Source: Thamnidium elegans (Eukaryota; Mucoromycota; Mucoromycetes; Mucorales; Mucoraceae). From it: DNA of 64,000 bases. The notes under the pieces were generated by a model. The model was not told the DNA's origin and searched no databases. It saw nothing but the letters and a program-made list of their open reading frames with translations. Shown in pieces: positions 13,201-26,272 of the stretch. Within the stretch, counting starts at the first letter, position 1; each line of letters begins with the position of its first letter. The DNA lies in contig JAIXMG010000010.1 of the NCBI GenBank assembly GCA_025201345.1, positions 806,001-870,000 of the forward strand, given 5' to 3'. Position numbers and translations under genes: made by a program.

Positions 13201-15504
13201 TTTCAGATGTTTATAGATTGGCAGGTGCTTACTATGTAAAACGTGATAAGGCAAAGCGATCTCCTTTAAATTCTGCTGTTACAGCAGCTTATACACAGGT
13301 TTTGTTACGTGAGCATGGTGCGTTGGCTTTTTGTCTTGAACGGTCTCGTTCCAGAACAGGTAAATTCCAAGAAGCTTATCCTGATGGATTCGTTGATATG
13401 GTGATTGAAGCTACCTTACAAACAAATCAAACTGCTCGTACTTCCTCTAGCTTGATCAATCGAGTAGTTTCTTCTGAAATAAATACACCACCTACTTCTC
13501 CTGATTCACCTACCGCTTCTGCAGTTGCTAGTCCAACCATGAGTATCGATAGTTTAGCTCATAACTTTAACCCACCTGTCCAATCAAGAAAAGTAAGCAA
13601 GGATGTTGTGTTTGTACCAATTAATATCACTTATGAAAATGTACCCGAACTTTCTCATTTGATTGATGAAGTATTGGATCAACAACCTACAAGTACTACA
13701 ACAGGAAGATCTAGATCTTCTTCTCAGTCTACTCCTCCTCCTTCTTTATCTTCTGGTCGTCCCAGTAGTGTGATGAGACCTAGTGAAGCTAAAGATAGAA
13801 GAAAGACTATGTTAGAGGGTTTAGAAGCTCCTAAGAAATGTGGTCGTGTTACCTTTGGTGTAGGTCCACTTATTAGTGTACAGGAGGTAGCTGAAGAGCA
13901 TAACCGACAATCCACTGGGTAAGAAAAAAAAATCTTTCTCGAAAAATAATAATAATATACTTAACTCTTTAATATATATAGTAGTGTAAATGAATCTTAT
14001 GAAACTGATCTAGTAAACGATATTATAAAACGAATTCATGAATCTCAATGTAAGGGGCTTGTTGTTTCTCCCGTATCGATTATTTCTGCTATTATTCTTT
14101 ATGGACGTGCTACAAACGGCGTCTGTATTGGAAAGATTAAGGAATTAATGGAGTGGTTGAGAAGTGAAATGGCTCAAACTGGATATACCGTTGACTGGCA
14201 AGGTAAAAAAAAAAAAAAAAAAAAAAAACTGCAAAGTAAAAATATTTATACAAACAAATATACTTAAAAAAAAATTTGTGCGTGTAGAGGGCGAAGACAT
14301 AGATTCAATTATCCTTGCTGCTTTCAAGTTATTAAATGAACCAAAGAACTTGATTGTAGATGGTAGAGAAATCAATGACGATACCAATATTAAAGTCAAT
14401 GACCACGCAGATAACGTCATGGCGCTTTCTTACTACGCTAATCAAATGGTAGATATTTTCCTTTTGGATTCATTCTTTGCTATTGTCTACTTGTCATTTT
14501 TGGAAGAATCCGTCTTGGAAGACGAATTTATGGACAGATTCCGTTTCTTGGTTCAGTTACTGGAACATGAATTTGTTTTGGACTGGAACTTGGAGCAAAA
14601 GTTTGAAATTATTGTCAATAAGTATGTGCAAAAACGTATCTTGCGTGTACACGATAATCGTTTGGTATTATTGGTAAATATGGAAAATGATCCTGCACGT
14701 TACGAACACTTGGTCCTGTTGGCTTCTTTGGTGTATCCCACTGTGGATGCTTATTGGATCACTTCTTGTTCGTTGTCGGCGTTAGAGGCTGTGCCTATGC
14801 TTCCTCGTTGTATCGTTCCTTTATTGACTCAGTGGATTGCTACCCATTTAATTACAGGTAGAAGAACTATTTATCGTGAAGTACTTTCAACTGAGTCTAG
14901 TAAAACTGCGGTCGATGTGTTTATGTCCATGGGTTTCTTGACTGAAATTAAGGCCAAGGAGAAATTATCTCCTGACGCTCAAATATTGTTACATGAGTTG
15001 GGTATTCCAACTTCTGAGATCTTGATTGAGCTTTCTGGACAAAATAATGATGGTGGTAGTAAACGTGTTTCACCTGTGGATCCCGAAGGAATGATTGTAA
15101 GCACTTTCGTATAAAATATATATATATATGTAAAAGTACTAATACTCCCCCCTCCCCTTTTTTTTTAAATGTAGAAGGCAGTTATGGCACAAATTCAAAT
15201 GAATAGAGCCAATTCGAATATGGCAGACCTCTGTCAACAAATCGATTCTTATCGTTTAGGCTCAGCATCTCAAAGAGAAAGTTTCCAAAATGCTCAAGTG
15301 TTTCAAAAATGTTTGAAACAAATCAAGGGTATCTTGCAAGCTAATTCTAGCTTTGCTCAAAAGAGAAATGTTCAATTACCCGACGATGAAAATGGGTTGA
15401 CTCAACTGGTGTATTCTCTATTGGCTAGTAGTGTACCTGTAGGTGACAGAGCTGCTCAAGCTCGTGCTTTACGTCGTATTTCCGAAGCGTATAATTTGAG
15501 ATAA
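10294..15504 (+). CDS. Fatty acyl-CoA reductase fused to GPAT/DHAPAT-like acyltransferase
   Basis: Seven exons (10294-10716, 10779-10985, 11047-11418, 11475-13918, 13982-14202, 14288-15096, 15175-15504) give an uninterrupted 1,601-residue protein. Residues ~90-400 are a male-sterility type fatty acyl-CoA reductase: Rossmann motif LITGASGFIGKAVL, FHCAGNVD, and catalytic YLFSK (YxxxK) in NPYLFSKSLTEHI. A Ser-rich linker follows. From about residue 750 onward is a PlsB/GPAT/GNPAT-like region: motif I VYVPVSKSMLDPLL, motif with GAYYVKRD, and FCLERSRSRTGK, aligning with the usual EGTRSRSGK. A long helical C-terminal region completes it as in GPATs. In Dictyostelium the FARAT protein joins the same two activities to make fatty alcohol and acyl-DHAP for ether lipids, so the fusion is coherent. 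Odd: the HX4D His is Ser here (codon tct near 13098), so acyltransferase activity is doubtful. Fusion is clear; specificity is inferred. Confidence 0.88.
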
Positions 15505-15862
15505 AAAAAAAGAGGTCTTTTTTTTCGCTTTACTCATCTATATACACATATGACATTATACATACTTTTATTTTATATACAATATACATATATATCTTTT
15601 TTTTTTCGTTTCACACAGTTGTAATAAAGTGATGTTAATAAAGGAGAAAAATAGACGTACCGGCTTTTTTTTATTTATTTAACGTCTATTACTACAAGCG
15701 CACAAGGGGAGTTTTTTTTCTTCTTGATTAAACTCATGTGTAAAAAAAAACCTCATTTAGCAACAGCAATGCCATCCACAAGCAGTAATAGTACTTCTAT
15801 AGCGTAACATATGTATTACCATTAATGAGGGAAATGGTTGTAGAGAGCGGATCAAACTAATT

Positions 15863-15892
15863 GTCACGGTACCGAACTGTCGGTACGGTAAC
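15863..15892. repeat. Inverted repeat with 6-nt loop
   Basis: Arms GTCACGGTACCG (15863-15874) and CGGTACGGTAAC (15881-15892) pair with two mismatches around the loop AACTGT. It is locally GC-rich in an AT-rich gap. The function is unknown; it could be a transcription factor site or a relic of a small element. Confidence 0.6.
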
Positions 15893-16388
15893 TTAACTAT
15901 AAACTTTAAATCACTTCTCTTTATCCCCTTTTAACTGTTGTCGTATTATTTCTTCCTTTCCTCTGACCTTTTTTTCTTAGTGAAAAAGAAGAAAAAAGAG
16001 GGCCTGTAAAAACGGCACTATTAAGGCTGCTGGCGCCGTTTTCTTTCGCACCTGACAGCGATCATGGCTTTCCATAACATTAAAAATAAAAGTTTGCCTT
16101 GTAAAAAAAAAAAAGTGCATATTTCATTTCTCATAAATTATTCGTAACTTCGCATTACAGAACCGTCATCAGACTTACATGACCATGTATAAGGTTTAAG
16201 CCTGGTGGCATGTCGATTCTTTTTACAAGCAGAAGTTATCACTACACCAGGAAAATATAGACGATAGGAAATCAAGTACATAACTACAACTTAATGTTAT
16301 CTACAAAAGAAAAAAATACATAATTATACAAAAAAAAAAAAAAAAAAAAAAAAGGTTGAGCCATAAGAAATCAGAATCAACAACAAAG

Positions 16389-16640
16389 GTATGTAGTATA
16401 TCGCACCACACAATATGCTACTATTATATAATACTTCGTATTATATTCTTTATGATACAATTACCAATCAAACCGTAGTTTGAAAGTATGTAGTATACCA
16501 AACCCAAAAAAAATATACTACTATAGTAACCACCTAGAATTACCATCATGCTATAGTTGCCAATCAAAGTGTAGTTTAAAAGGTATGTAATACAGAGTAT
16601 TATATTCTTCATGCTTATAACAGTACGCACAGCTTTCATA
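16389..16640. repeat. Degenerate 97-bp tandem repeat, about 2.4 copies
   Basis: Copy A (16389-16485) and copy B (16486-16582) both begin GTATGTAGTATA and end with a block like CCAATCAAACCGTAGTTT; the start-to-start distance is 97 bp. A shortened third copy begins GTATGTAATACA at 16583 and keeps a TATATTCTTCATG block but has lost the middle. The units are diverged, so the array is old. No coding potential was seen. Confidence 0.65.
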
Positions 16641-17076
16641 TAACCAGTCCATGCTTTGAAAACGAAACTAGTACGTTGCTTCCAAAGAGGACAAACCTCT
16701 GCTTCACAGACTGCTGGCACAAAGGAGGTAAGTCAAGTCCTACTCACCTACTCAACTTTGCAAGCAAAGTCAAATAGACGAATGTAATGTTCCTCAACTA
16801 TGGTTAAAAAAAGAAAAAGAAAGAAAAGCGTGTTTTTTTAAAAACAGGTTTTTTTATTGAAGCGTCATCAAAGCACATGACTACCGTAGTAAGAACATGA
16901 GAAAAGCCTTTAGTAATTGGCGTTAAATAAACAAAAACTCTGGTGCTGGTGCGGGCATCTTTCTCCTTCATATTTATTTGTATATACTTTTTATCAATTG
17001 GCGTAACTATAAATATCACTTGCATTTGTTTATATTTCCCTTTTCTCTCTTTTTCTTTTTTTACTCCCAAAAAAAC

Positions 17077-19071
17077 ATGGCTGTCTCTGATACGGTACAA
17101 AATGTTTTTTTATCAAAGAATTATAAACGAGGTATACAATATATCAGTATAGGCACTGCAATTATGTTAGCATTGTCATACGCCTGCTACGATATATTTT
17201 GGCTACCTCCTCGACGTATTCGACATATACCTCACTGGAAATATCCAAATTTTTTTAAAAAGACTTTTTTTAGAAAAGCTAGTTTACAAGAAAAGATAAG
17301 ACAGAGTGCTGATATACGTGATGGCCTTAACTTGGTAAACTATATTATATACTTTCCATCTCCAAGAGAAATAAATAAGCTCATCTGTTTATATGTAGAG
17401 ACCAGATCGTATTGGCTGGACGATTCATGTTTCTAGTCCATCCGGCGTAAAAACAATCTTAAGTAAACCAGGTAATACGGATTTAAAAAACAAAAAACAG
17501 GAAACTAATATGTTATATACAGATATATTTATAAAAGCAGTTAATAAAGCAGGCACCAAAAAAACAATCTATCAAAGGTTTATTGGAGGAAATAACCTTT
17601 TATTCGCGGAAGGAGAAGATTATAAAAGACTTAAAAAGGTTACATATACGTTATATTCGGTATAAACCGAAATAAATATTAAGAATTTCTGTTTATATTA
17701 GACTGCAAACCCTGCGTTCCGTCGTCCTGTGCCAGTCCAACTATTTGGTCGCATGACTCAAAAAACTTTACAGGAAATTGATCAAATGGGAGGTAAACAA
17801 GTTGATATGACGGACCTGTGCAACCGTTTAACATTAGATATCCTTGGAAAAGCAGTATTTGGTAAAATATACACATATATATATATATATACATGTTTAT
17901 TTTTTCATATTTCTAATGTATTAAATAGATTTTAATTTTAACGCTACAGGAGATCCACATAACGAATGGACTCATGTTTATAAATCAATTATGGAATCAA
18001 TGAGCAACAAATTATTTTATTACCTTCCATTTCTAGATCAAGGTAAATGGTTATGGTTATTTCCAAAAAGATATCAAGCACATCAAAACTTGACAAAGTT
18101 TTTGAACATGCTTTCTGAAATGATTTCAGATAAACGTCAAACTATTGCTGATAATCAAGAGAAAGGAACTAGAAACGATTTGTTGTCATTGATGATTGAT
18201 AGCGAATTGAATGAAGAAGCGGATGGATTAACAGATGAAGAAATTATGGAAAATTTATGCATTTTCTTTTTTGCTGGACATGAAACTACTGCAAATGCGG
18301 TGGCATTTATTATTTACAATTTAGCAAAAGATCAGGTAAAATTAAATAAAAAGATCATTTCAATTGGGCTAAAAAAAAAAAGGACAACTATCATATCAGG
18401 AGAGACAAGAGCAAGCACGTCAAGAGGTATTGCATCACTTGGGAGACGCCCCTGAAGATATTCTTCCTACACTTGAAGACGCAATGAAGCTTACCTTTAT
18501 CAACCAAATTATGAAGGAGGTAAAAAACTAATATTCTGTCAATAGTACAAAGACTAGCCTTTCTTATTTATTTATTTTTTTTTAAAAAAAAAGACAATGA
18601 GAATGTACGGACCCGTTTCTGGTATATCACCACGTATTACAACAGAAGATACTTATATTGATGGAGCTTTCATTCCTAAGCATACTTTTGTTTCTGTAAG
18701 TATATTCCGTCTTCACCATAATGAAAAAGTATGGAAATCACACAATGAGTTCATTCCCGAAAGATTTAGCCCTGGAGGGGAAGTTGATCAGTTTACTAAT
18801 GAAGGTATTCAATGGGCGCCGTTTGGTAATGGAAGGCGACAATGTATTGGCATGAATTTTAGTTTATTTGAGCAGAGAGTTGTTTTGGCTATGCTTTGTA
18901 AGTAAATATATAAGATAGAAAAGAAAAGAAAAAACTGATATATTATATCTAGTACGTAAATATACTTGGACTTTACCAGAGGATTCAATTCATAAAGAAA
19001 ATGTGGTTACAAGTGGAATTATTACAGTTTGTCCCAAAGAGCTTCGTATCAACTTTGAAAGACGATACTAA
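17077..19071 (+). CDS. Cytochrome P450 monooxygenase
   Basis: Microsomal class II P450. The start at 17077 (MAVSDTVQNVF) puts a hydrophobic anchor (GTAIMLALSYACYDIFWL) and a basic/Pro stretch (PPRRIRHIPHW) at the N terminus, as expected. Exons are at about 17077-17334, 17400-17637, 17701-17861, 17930-18334, 18402-18520, 18595-18900 and 18953-19071. The I-helix motif is FFAGHETTANAV (AGxET), the K-helix ExxR is in KETMRMYGP, the PERF motif in FIPERFSPGG, and the haem loop is FGNGRRQCIG with its Cys ligand. All hallmark residues are present and the length (~520 residues) is normal, so it should be active. The substrate cannot be told from sequence; neighbours do not form an obvious pathway with it. 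Confidence 0.92.
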
Positions 19072-19286
19072 GTAATGTTTACATAAAAAAAACAATATTT
19101 TTTCGAACAATTGCCAATTGGCAGATTGGACACGTTTATTTACATAAAAAGATGATAATAGTATTAGTAATGTAGTAGTAGTGGGTAATAATAGTTTTTT
19201 TTTTTTTTTTTTTTGCTTGTTTTTCGATATTATATGGTATAAATATTAAGATGTTACAATGTAAACAGTACAACAACAACAAAAAA

Positions 19287-20959
19287 CTAAGTCATTTGAG
19301 CAGTACTTTCAATTGAAGAAAGTCTTTCAGTTTCATAATCTGTAGTCAAGTGTTGATTTTCATAAGTACAAACATTCATAGATTCTCTTTGCTTATAAGC
19401 CTTTTCGACAATTTGATTAAACATGTAGTCATTGTAGGGAAATACAGTACCATCACCTAATCCACGCTTAATAGGTACTACATATAAAAATAGTTTAGAA
19501 AACGAAGAAATCTTGGCACAAAAAAAAAAAAGAAAAAAACTTACAAAACCATCCTAAAGGGTTATTTCCCATCACTTGTCTCCAATTTTCACCTTTTTTA
19601 CGTTCCCATAAGTTATCAAGAACAGATACTGAAACAACTTCATAGTTTTGTCCAGACATGTCAAAATCAACTCTAATTTCATTAGGTCTATCTGATAAAT
19701 GTTCAATAGTTGTTTCGTTTCTAAGAATATAAGATGCGTGAACTCCAGCAAATCCAACTACTGTCATTCCAAATATAAATGCGCTAAGAAACAAAAGGAA
19801 AAAAATCAGTATTTTTTTTTTTGTGTACTCATATCTATTTATATATTAATTTCTTACATAACAATTAAAGCAATCCAGTGTGGGTCTAAAGGTGCATTCT
19901 AATAATAAAAAATGTCAAAAAAAAAAAAATTTACAGTGTAAATAGTATTGCTAGTTACCATATCTTTAACTCCTTTAATAACCAAAGGTAAAGAGCTAAC
20001 AAATACCCATAATCCATAACATCCAGTATAAAACACAAATAAAAAGAAGAATTTATAATTTGCTAATCCAACACATCCACTCACCCTATATATATAAAAC
20101 TTACATCAGTAAATTGTATCTACTCTAAAATTAATTATAACAACTTACCAAGGGCAATGACTGCAACAACAAAAAAAACATATTAGTGTTAAAATATTTC
20201 AGCCCAAAAGAATTATGAAAAATGAAAACTTACTGGTCCATTTTGAGTACACATGCGTTACACTCTTTACAGTGATGAGCCCTATCTGGCTTAAAACATT
20301 CACACAGATTACAATACTTTGGTTGACCGTCTTGTCTACTGACCGAAATAACCGGCATCACATCCAATTTATCCTGAGCATCTAAATATCGAGCTGTCAT
20401 TGTAGTCCAATTAAATAATTTTGGTGAATAATAATAGCGAGGTAAATTAATAGGGGATAGACCACCCTGTGTTGATTCTGAATGAAGAAGTGGTGTGCGC
20501 GCCTGCAGGGGTGTAGGAGGGGTTTTTTTTTTGTAAGCAGATAGCTTTTTTTTTAAAAAAATTTTTTTTTTAACTTACATTGACAGGTTTTCCTGGAGAA
20601 GTGAATAAAACTCGGGTATAACAAATCAATGCCATGATCCATAAGAAACTAGCAATAATGATGAATATCACTAGATAGGATATATTGAATACTTTTTTTT
20701 TAGCTGATGTATAATATAATCATTTATCTAATATATATATTACATACCTGCTTCCGCTGTATTCTCAGGGGGATTTTGTAGCAATAGATATACTACACAA
20801 TTAAAGTCAGTTACAATATATACATAAAAGACGAAAAATAAAAAACATACAACAAATACGGAATATATAAGTATACCATGTATAACCTAATAAACCGTAT
20901 ACCACGACTGGTAAAATAGAGCCTGCAATTTTCGCAGCTAATGGTGAAGGCTTCGACAT
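19287..20959 (-). CDS. DHHC-type protein S-palmitoyltransferase
   Basis: Integral membrane enzyme that attaches palmitate to protein cysteines. The start is at 20959 (MSKPSPLAAKIAGSILP), the stop at 19287. Exons are at about 20860-20959, 20749-20792, 20579-20703, 20234-20502, 20149-20160, 19959-20085, 19858-19898, 19545-19793 and 19287-19480. The Cys-rich domain reads YCNLCECFKPDRAHHCKEC, then NACVLKMDHHCPWVSGCVG, then LANYKFFFLF, matching the family consensus. The TTxE motif is present (ETTIEHLS). There are two hydrophobic spans before and two after the catalytic domain. Remarkably, the DHHCPW motif is split over three exons, with a 12-nt microexon (TCATTGCCCTTG) coding most of HHCPW. Length is about 390 residues, near ZDHHC2/15/20 and yeast Pfa3. 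Some small-exon edges are inferred. Confidence 0.88.
20149..20160 (-). other. 12-nt microexon inside the DHHC motif
   Basis: On the minus strand TCATTGCCCTTG is preceded by a T-rich stretch ending GTTGCAG and followed by GTAAGTTG. Joining ...ATGGACCA, this block and GGTGAGTGG... gives MDHHCPWVSG in frame. Skipping it (12 nt, frame kept) would remove the active-site Cys. Confidence 0.85.
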
Positions 20960-21140
20960 CAAGTAGTAGTAATAATAGAAAAGAAAAAAAGAAAGACAGA
21001 AAAAGAAAAAAAAATCTGTAAATGGGTGCAATTCTTACTGGGTTTTAAAGAGGCGTTTTTTTTTTTCAATGACGAAATGTCCATGATGATGACACTTTTT
21101 TATTTATTTAGAATTACAAGTATATTATTTTTATATGAAT

Positions 21141-24234
<3,094 letters not shown>

Positions 24235-24850
24235 TCACTTCACCCAGATGTTGTCTTCTGCTTCTTTTTCCTCTCTATCCTCATCATATTCTTCATCATT
24301 GTTGATGGTAGTCTTGATTTTTTTCCTGTCGGGACTAGATTCCTCCCCATTGTCATTGGATACTAGTCCTCGTTTTTGGTTATTTACTTCTTCATTGTCA
24401 GCAACTTGTTGCGCCATTGAGCTACGTAGTCGATACTATAAACTGCTTAGATAACATGAATACGAGACAATCATAATGTAGGTTACCTTTTGTGTATTGT
24501 AATTAATTGTATTCCTTGCTATCACTTCAGCGTGCTCAGTAAAAAAATGTTGAGAAGGCTTTTTTCGCTCTGGCATCCTACAAAAAATATGATTAATACT
24601 TTGGAACAATGAAGACAAAACGCGAACTAACTTTTATGTAAGTGAGCATGGCATTTACTTTTGTCTCGGCAACGGTACCAGCAACCACGTTCTCCTTGAT
24701 AATTTTGGAGTCGGCTAGCAAGAAAAGAGAGGCATTTCGTCTGGATATTGCAGGATCTTGTCTGAAGATAATGCAATAGGGTCCAGCTGCATGGTTCCTC
24801 TTTGATCCAGAAATCTAAGAAATAGAATTTTTGGTAAGTTTTGGAAGTTT
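24235..24850 (-). pseudogene. Possible relic or small gene with FLYWCH-like zinc-finger segment
   Basis: Read on the minus strand, a segment (about 24630-24700) encodes ERGCWYRCRDKSKCHAHLHK, a C-x5-C pattern with aromatic residues like the first half of FLYWCH zinc fingers, which often accompany MULE-type transposases. A possible 54-nt intron joins it to MPERKKPSQHFFTEHAEVIA, and another to a tail rich in Asp/Glu with PDRKKIKTT, stopping at 24235. The upstream part has three open frames and no convincing start, so this may be a decayed element. The second His pair of a FLYWCH finger is not clean. An antisense reading frame over the tail is probably a shadow. Confidence 0.3.
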
Positions 24851-25561
24851 AAGCAAATACAATTTCTTGGTTCAACCTTCCAGTTTTCAGTTTTTCAGGT
24901 AAAAGTACGAAGGAGTGTTCATAGTTCGGCCAATGCACTAGTGTCAGAGCTACAGTATGGTAAATGATATATACCAGCTATATATCTAACCTTTCTGATT
25001 ACTATTTAAGATCTACTTTGGATCTTATTTGACAAACTTAATTATTTACTCAGTGTAATAGTTAAGATTCCTGCTAAAGAGTGTGTTTGGTACACCAGGA
25101 AAATCACCATTTTCCCTTTTACACAAACGTCTCCTATTTTCTCATATAAAATAACTTTCCTTTTGCAAATTAATAAAAACTATCTTATTTTTGATTTTTA
25201 ACGAAATTATAAGACTCATATTTAATAATATATCAGTAAAGAAGGAAAATCCAGGAGAATAAAACGCGTCAAGTAAATTAAGAATCAAAAAAACCAATAA
25301 AAAAATCGCAAATCGGGAGTTTGAAAAAACCGCAATAACTTAAGGGGATCTAGCTGACGAGAGTGTTTGAATCGAAGTCTACATGGTTCTAGATACACAG
25401 ACCAGACTCACTTCTCGCAATGATCAAAGTCGTTATCTTAATTTATTTTTTTTTAGTTCAGTGGTGTTATTATTATACAAGGTAAAATGATATTAAGTAG
25501 ATTATAGTGATTTGATTTGGGGATTAGGGGGAGAGAGTGGTAGTAGTCGTACCTAGAGATA
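24851..25561. other. Intergenic gap, no gene seen
   Basis: This 0.7 kb gap lies downstream of DUO1. It has no supported exon, tRNA or clear repeat. Confidence 0.5.
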
Positions 25562-26055
25562 TTATCCATTCAAACGTCTCTTTTTATTATAACTATTTTC
25601 ATCTGTAGCTGGGTATGGATCGTTATTCTTGATACATATAGAAAAAAAACAATTAGTTAGGGATATAAACAATAGAAACAATTCATAAGCTTTACCGATG
25701 GAGATGAACCATGCCAGTCGGGATTCTCTATTAAAGCTTTAGTTTCTTCGGTCTTTTCTAAAATCTTTAACCACATGTCCAATAACCCATTGGTTCCATT
25801 AATCGTATCATTGAAATGACTCAACTGAAATTTAGTTTTTTCCAAGTTATCAGAGATATTTCCTAATGTGCGGTTAAGAGCTTGCAGGTTGTTATACTCT
25901 TGTTGTAATTCATGGTTACGCTCAGGAGTATTGTTTGGGTTTTCATAAACTGGTTCACTTTGATCAAGCGGTCGAGCTAAAAAAGTTGATCTTCGTGATG
26001 TCTTTAATAAAATACTTTGACGATGATTTGTTGAAGGATCTTGATCGGTATCCAT
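25562..26055 (-). CDS. DUO1: DASH complex subunit Duo1
   Basis: Subunit of the DASH/Dam1 ring that couples kinetochores to spindle microtubules in fungi. The two exons, 26055-25696 and 25627-25562, give 141 residues. The start at 26055 reads MDTDQDPSTNHRQSILL. The central Duo1 domain is clear: ELQQEYNNLQALNRTLGNIS, KTKFQLSHFNDTINGTNGLL and DMWLKILEKTEETKALIENP, followed by DWHG, matching the family pattern of a coiled coil ending in a W-x-x-I-L-x-x-x-E stretch and a NPxWxG motif. The short basic tail (NKKRRLNG) is supplied by exon 2. The size is at the short end for Duo1. It is nuclear by family role. Confidence 0.85.
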
Positions 26056-26272
26056 AGTGATAAAATTGTATAGAACTATTACACCTTTTTTTTTTTTTTT
26101 ACAAGCACTTCCAAATAAAAAGAATGGCGCGTAAAAAAAAAAAAAAAAGTGTTTGTGACGTCTTATGGTGTCGAATCCATTGTGAAAAAGGTACAATGCG
26201 TTTAGAAATCTTGTAGTTTAATACGTGTATCAATTTTATTAATATTTACAAATAATATCATAATGAAGCATA

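Larger units (their letters stand above)
15505..17076. other. Gene-free gap with inverted repeats and a tandem repeat
   Basis: No coding exon or tRNA could be supported. The gap holds two hairpin-forming inverted repeats (15863-15892 and 16009-16042), a poly-A tract near 16330-16352, and the 97-bp tandem repeat listed separately. The last few hundred bases should contain the promoter and 5' UTR of the P450 gene. Confidence 0.6.
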
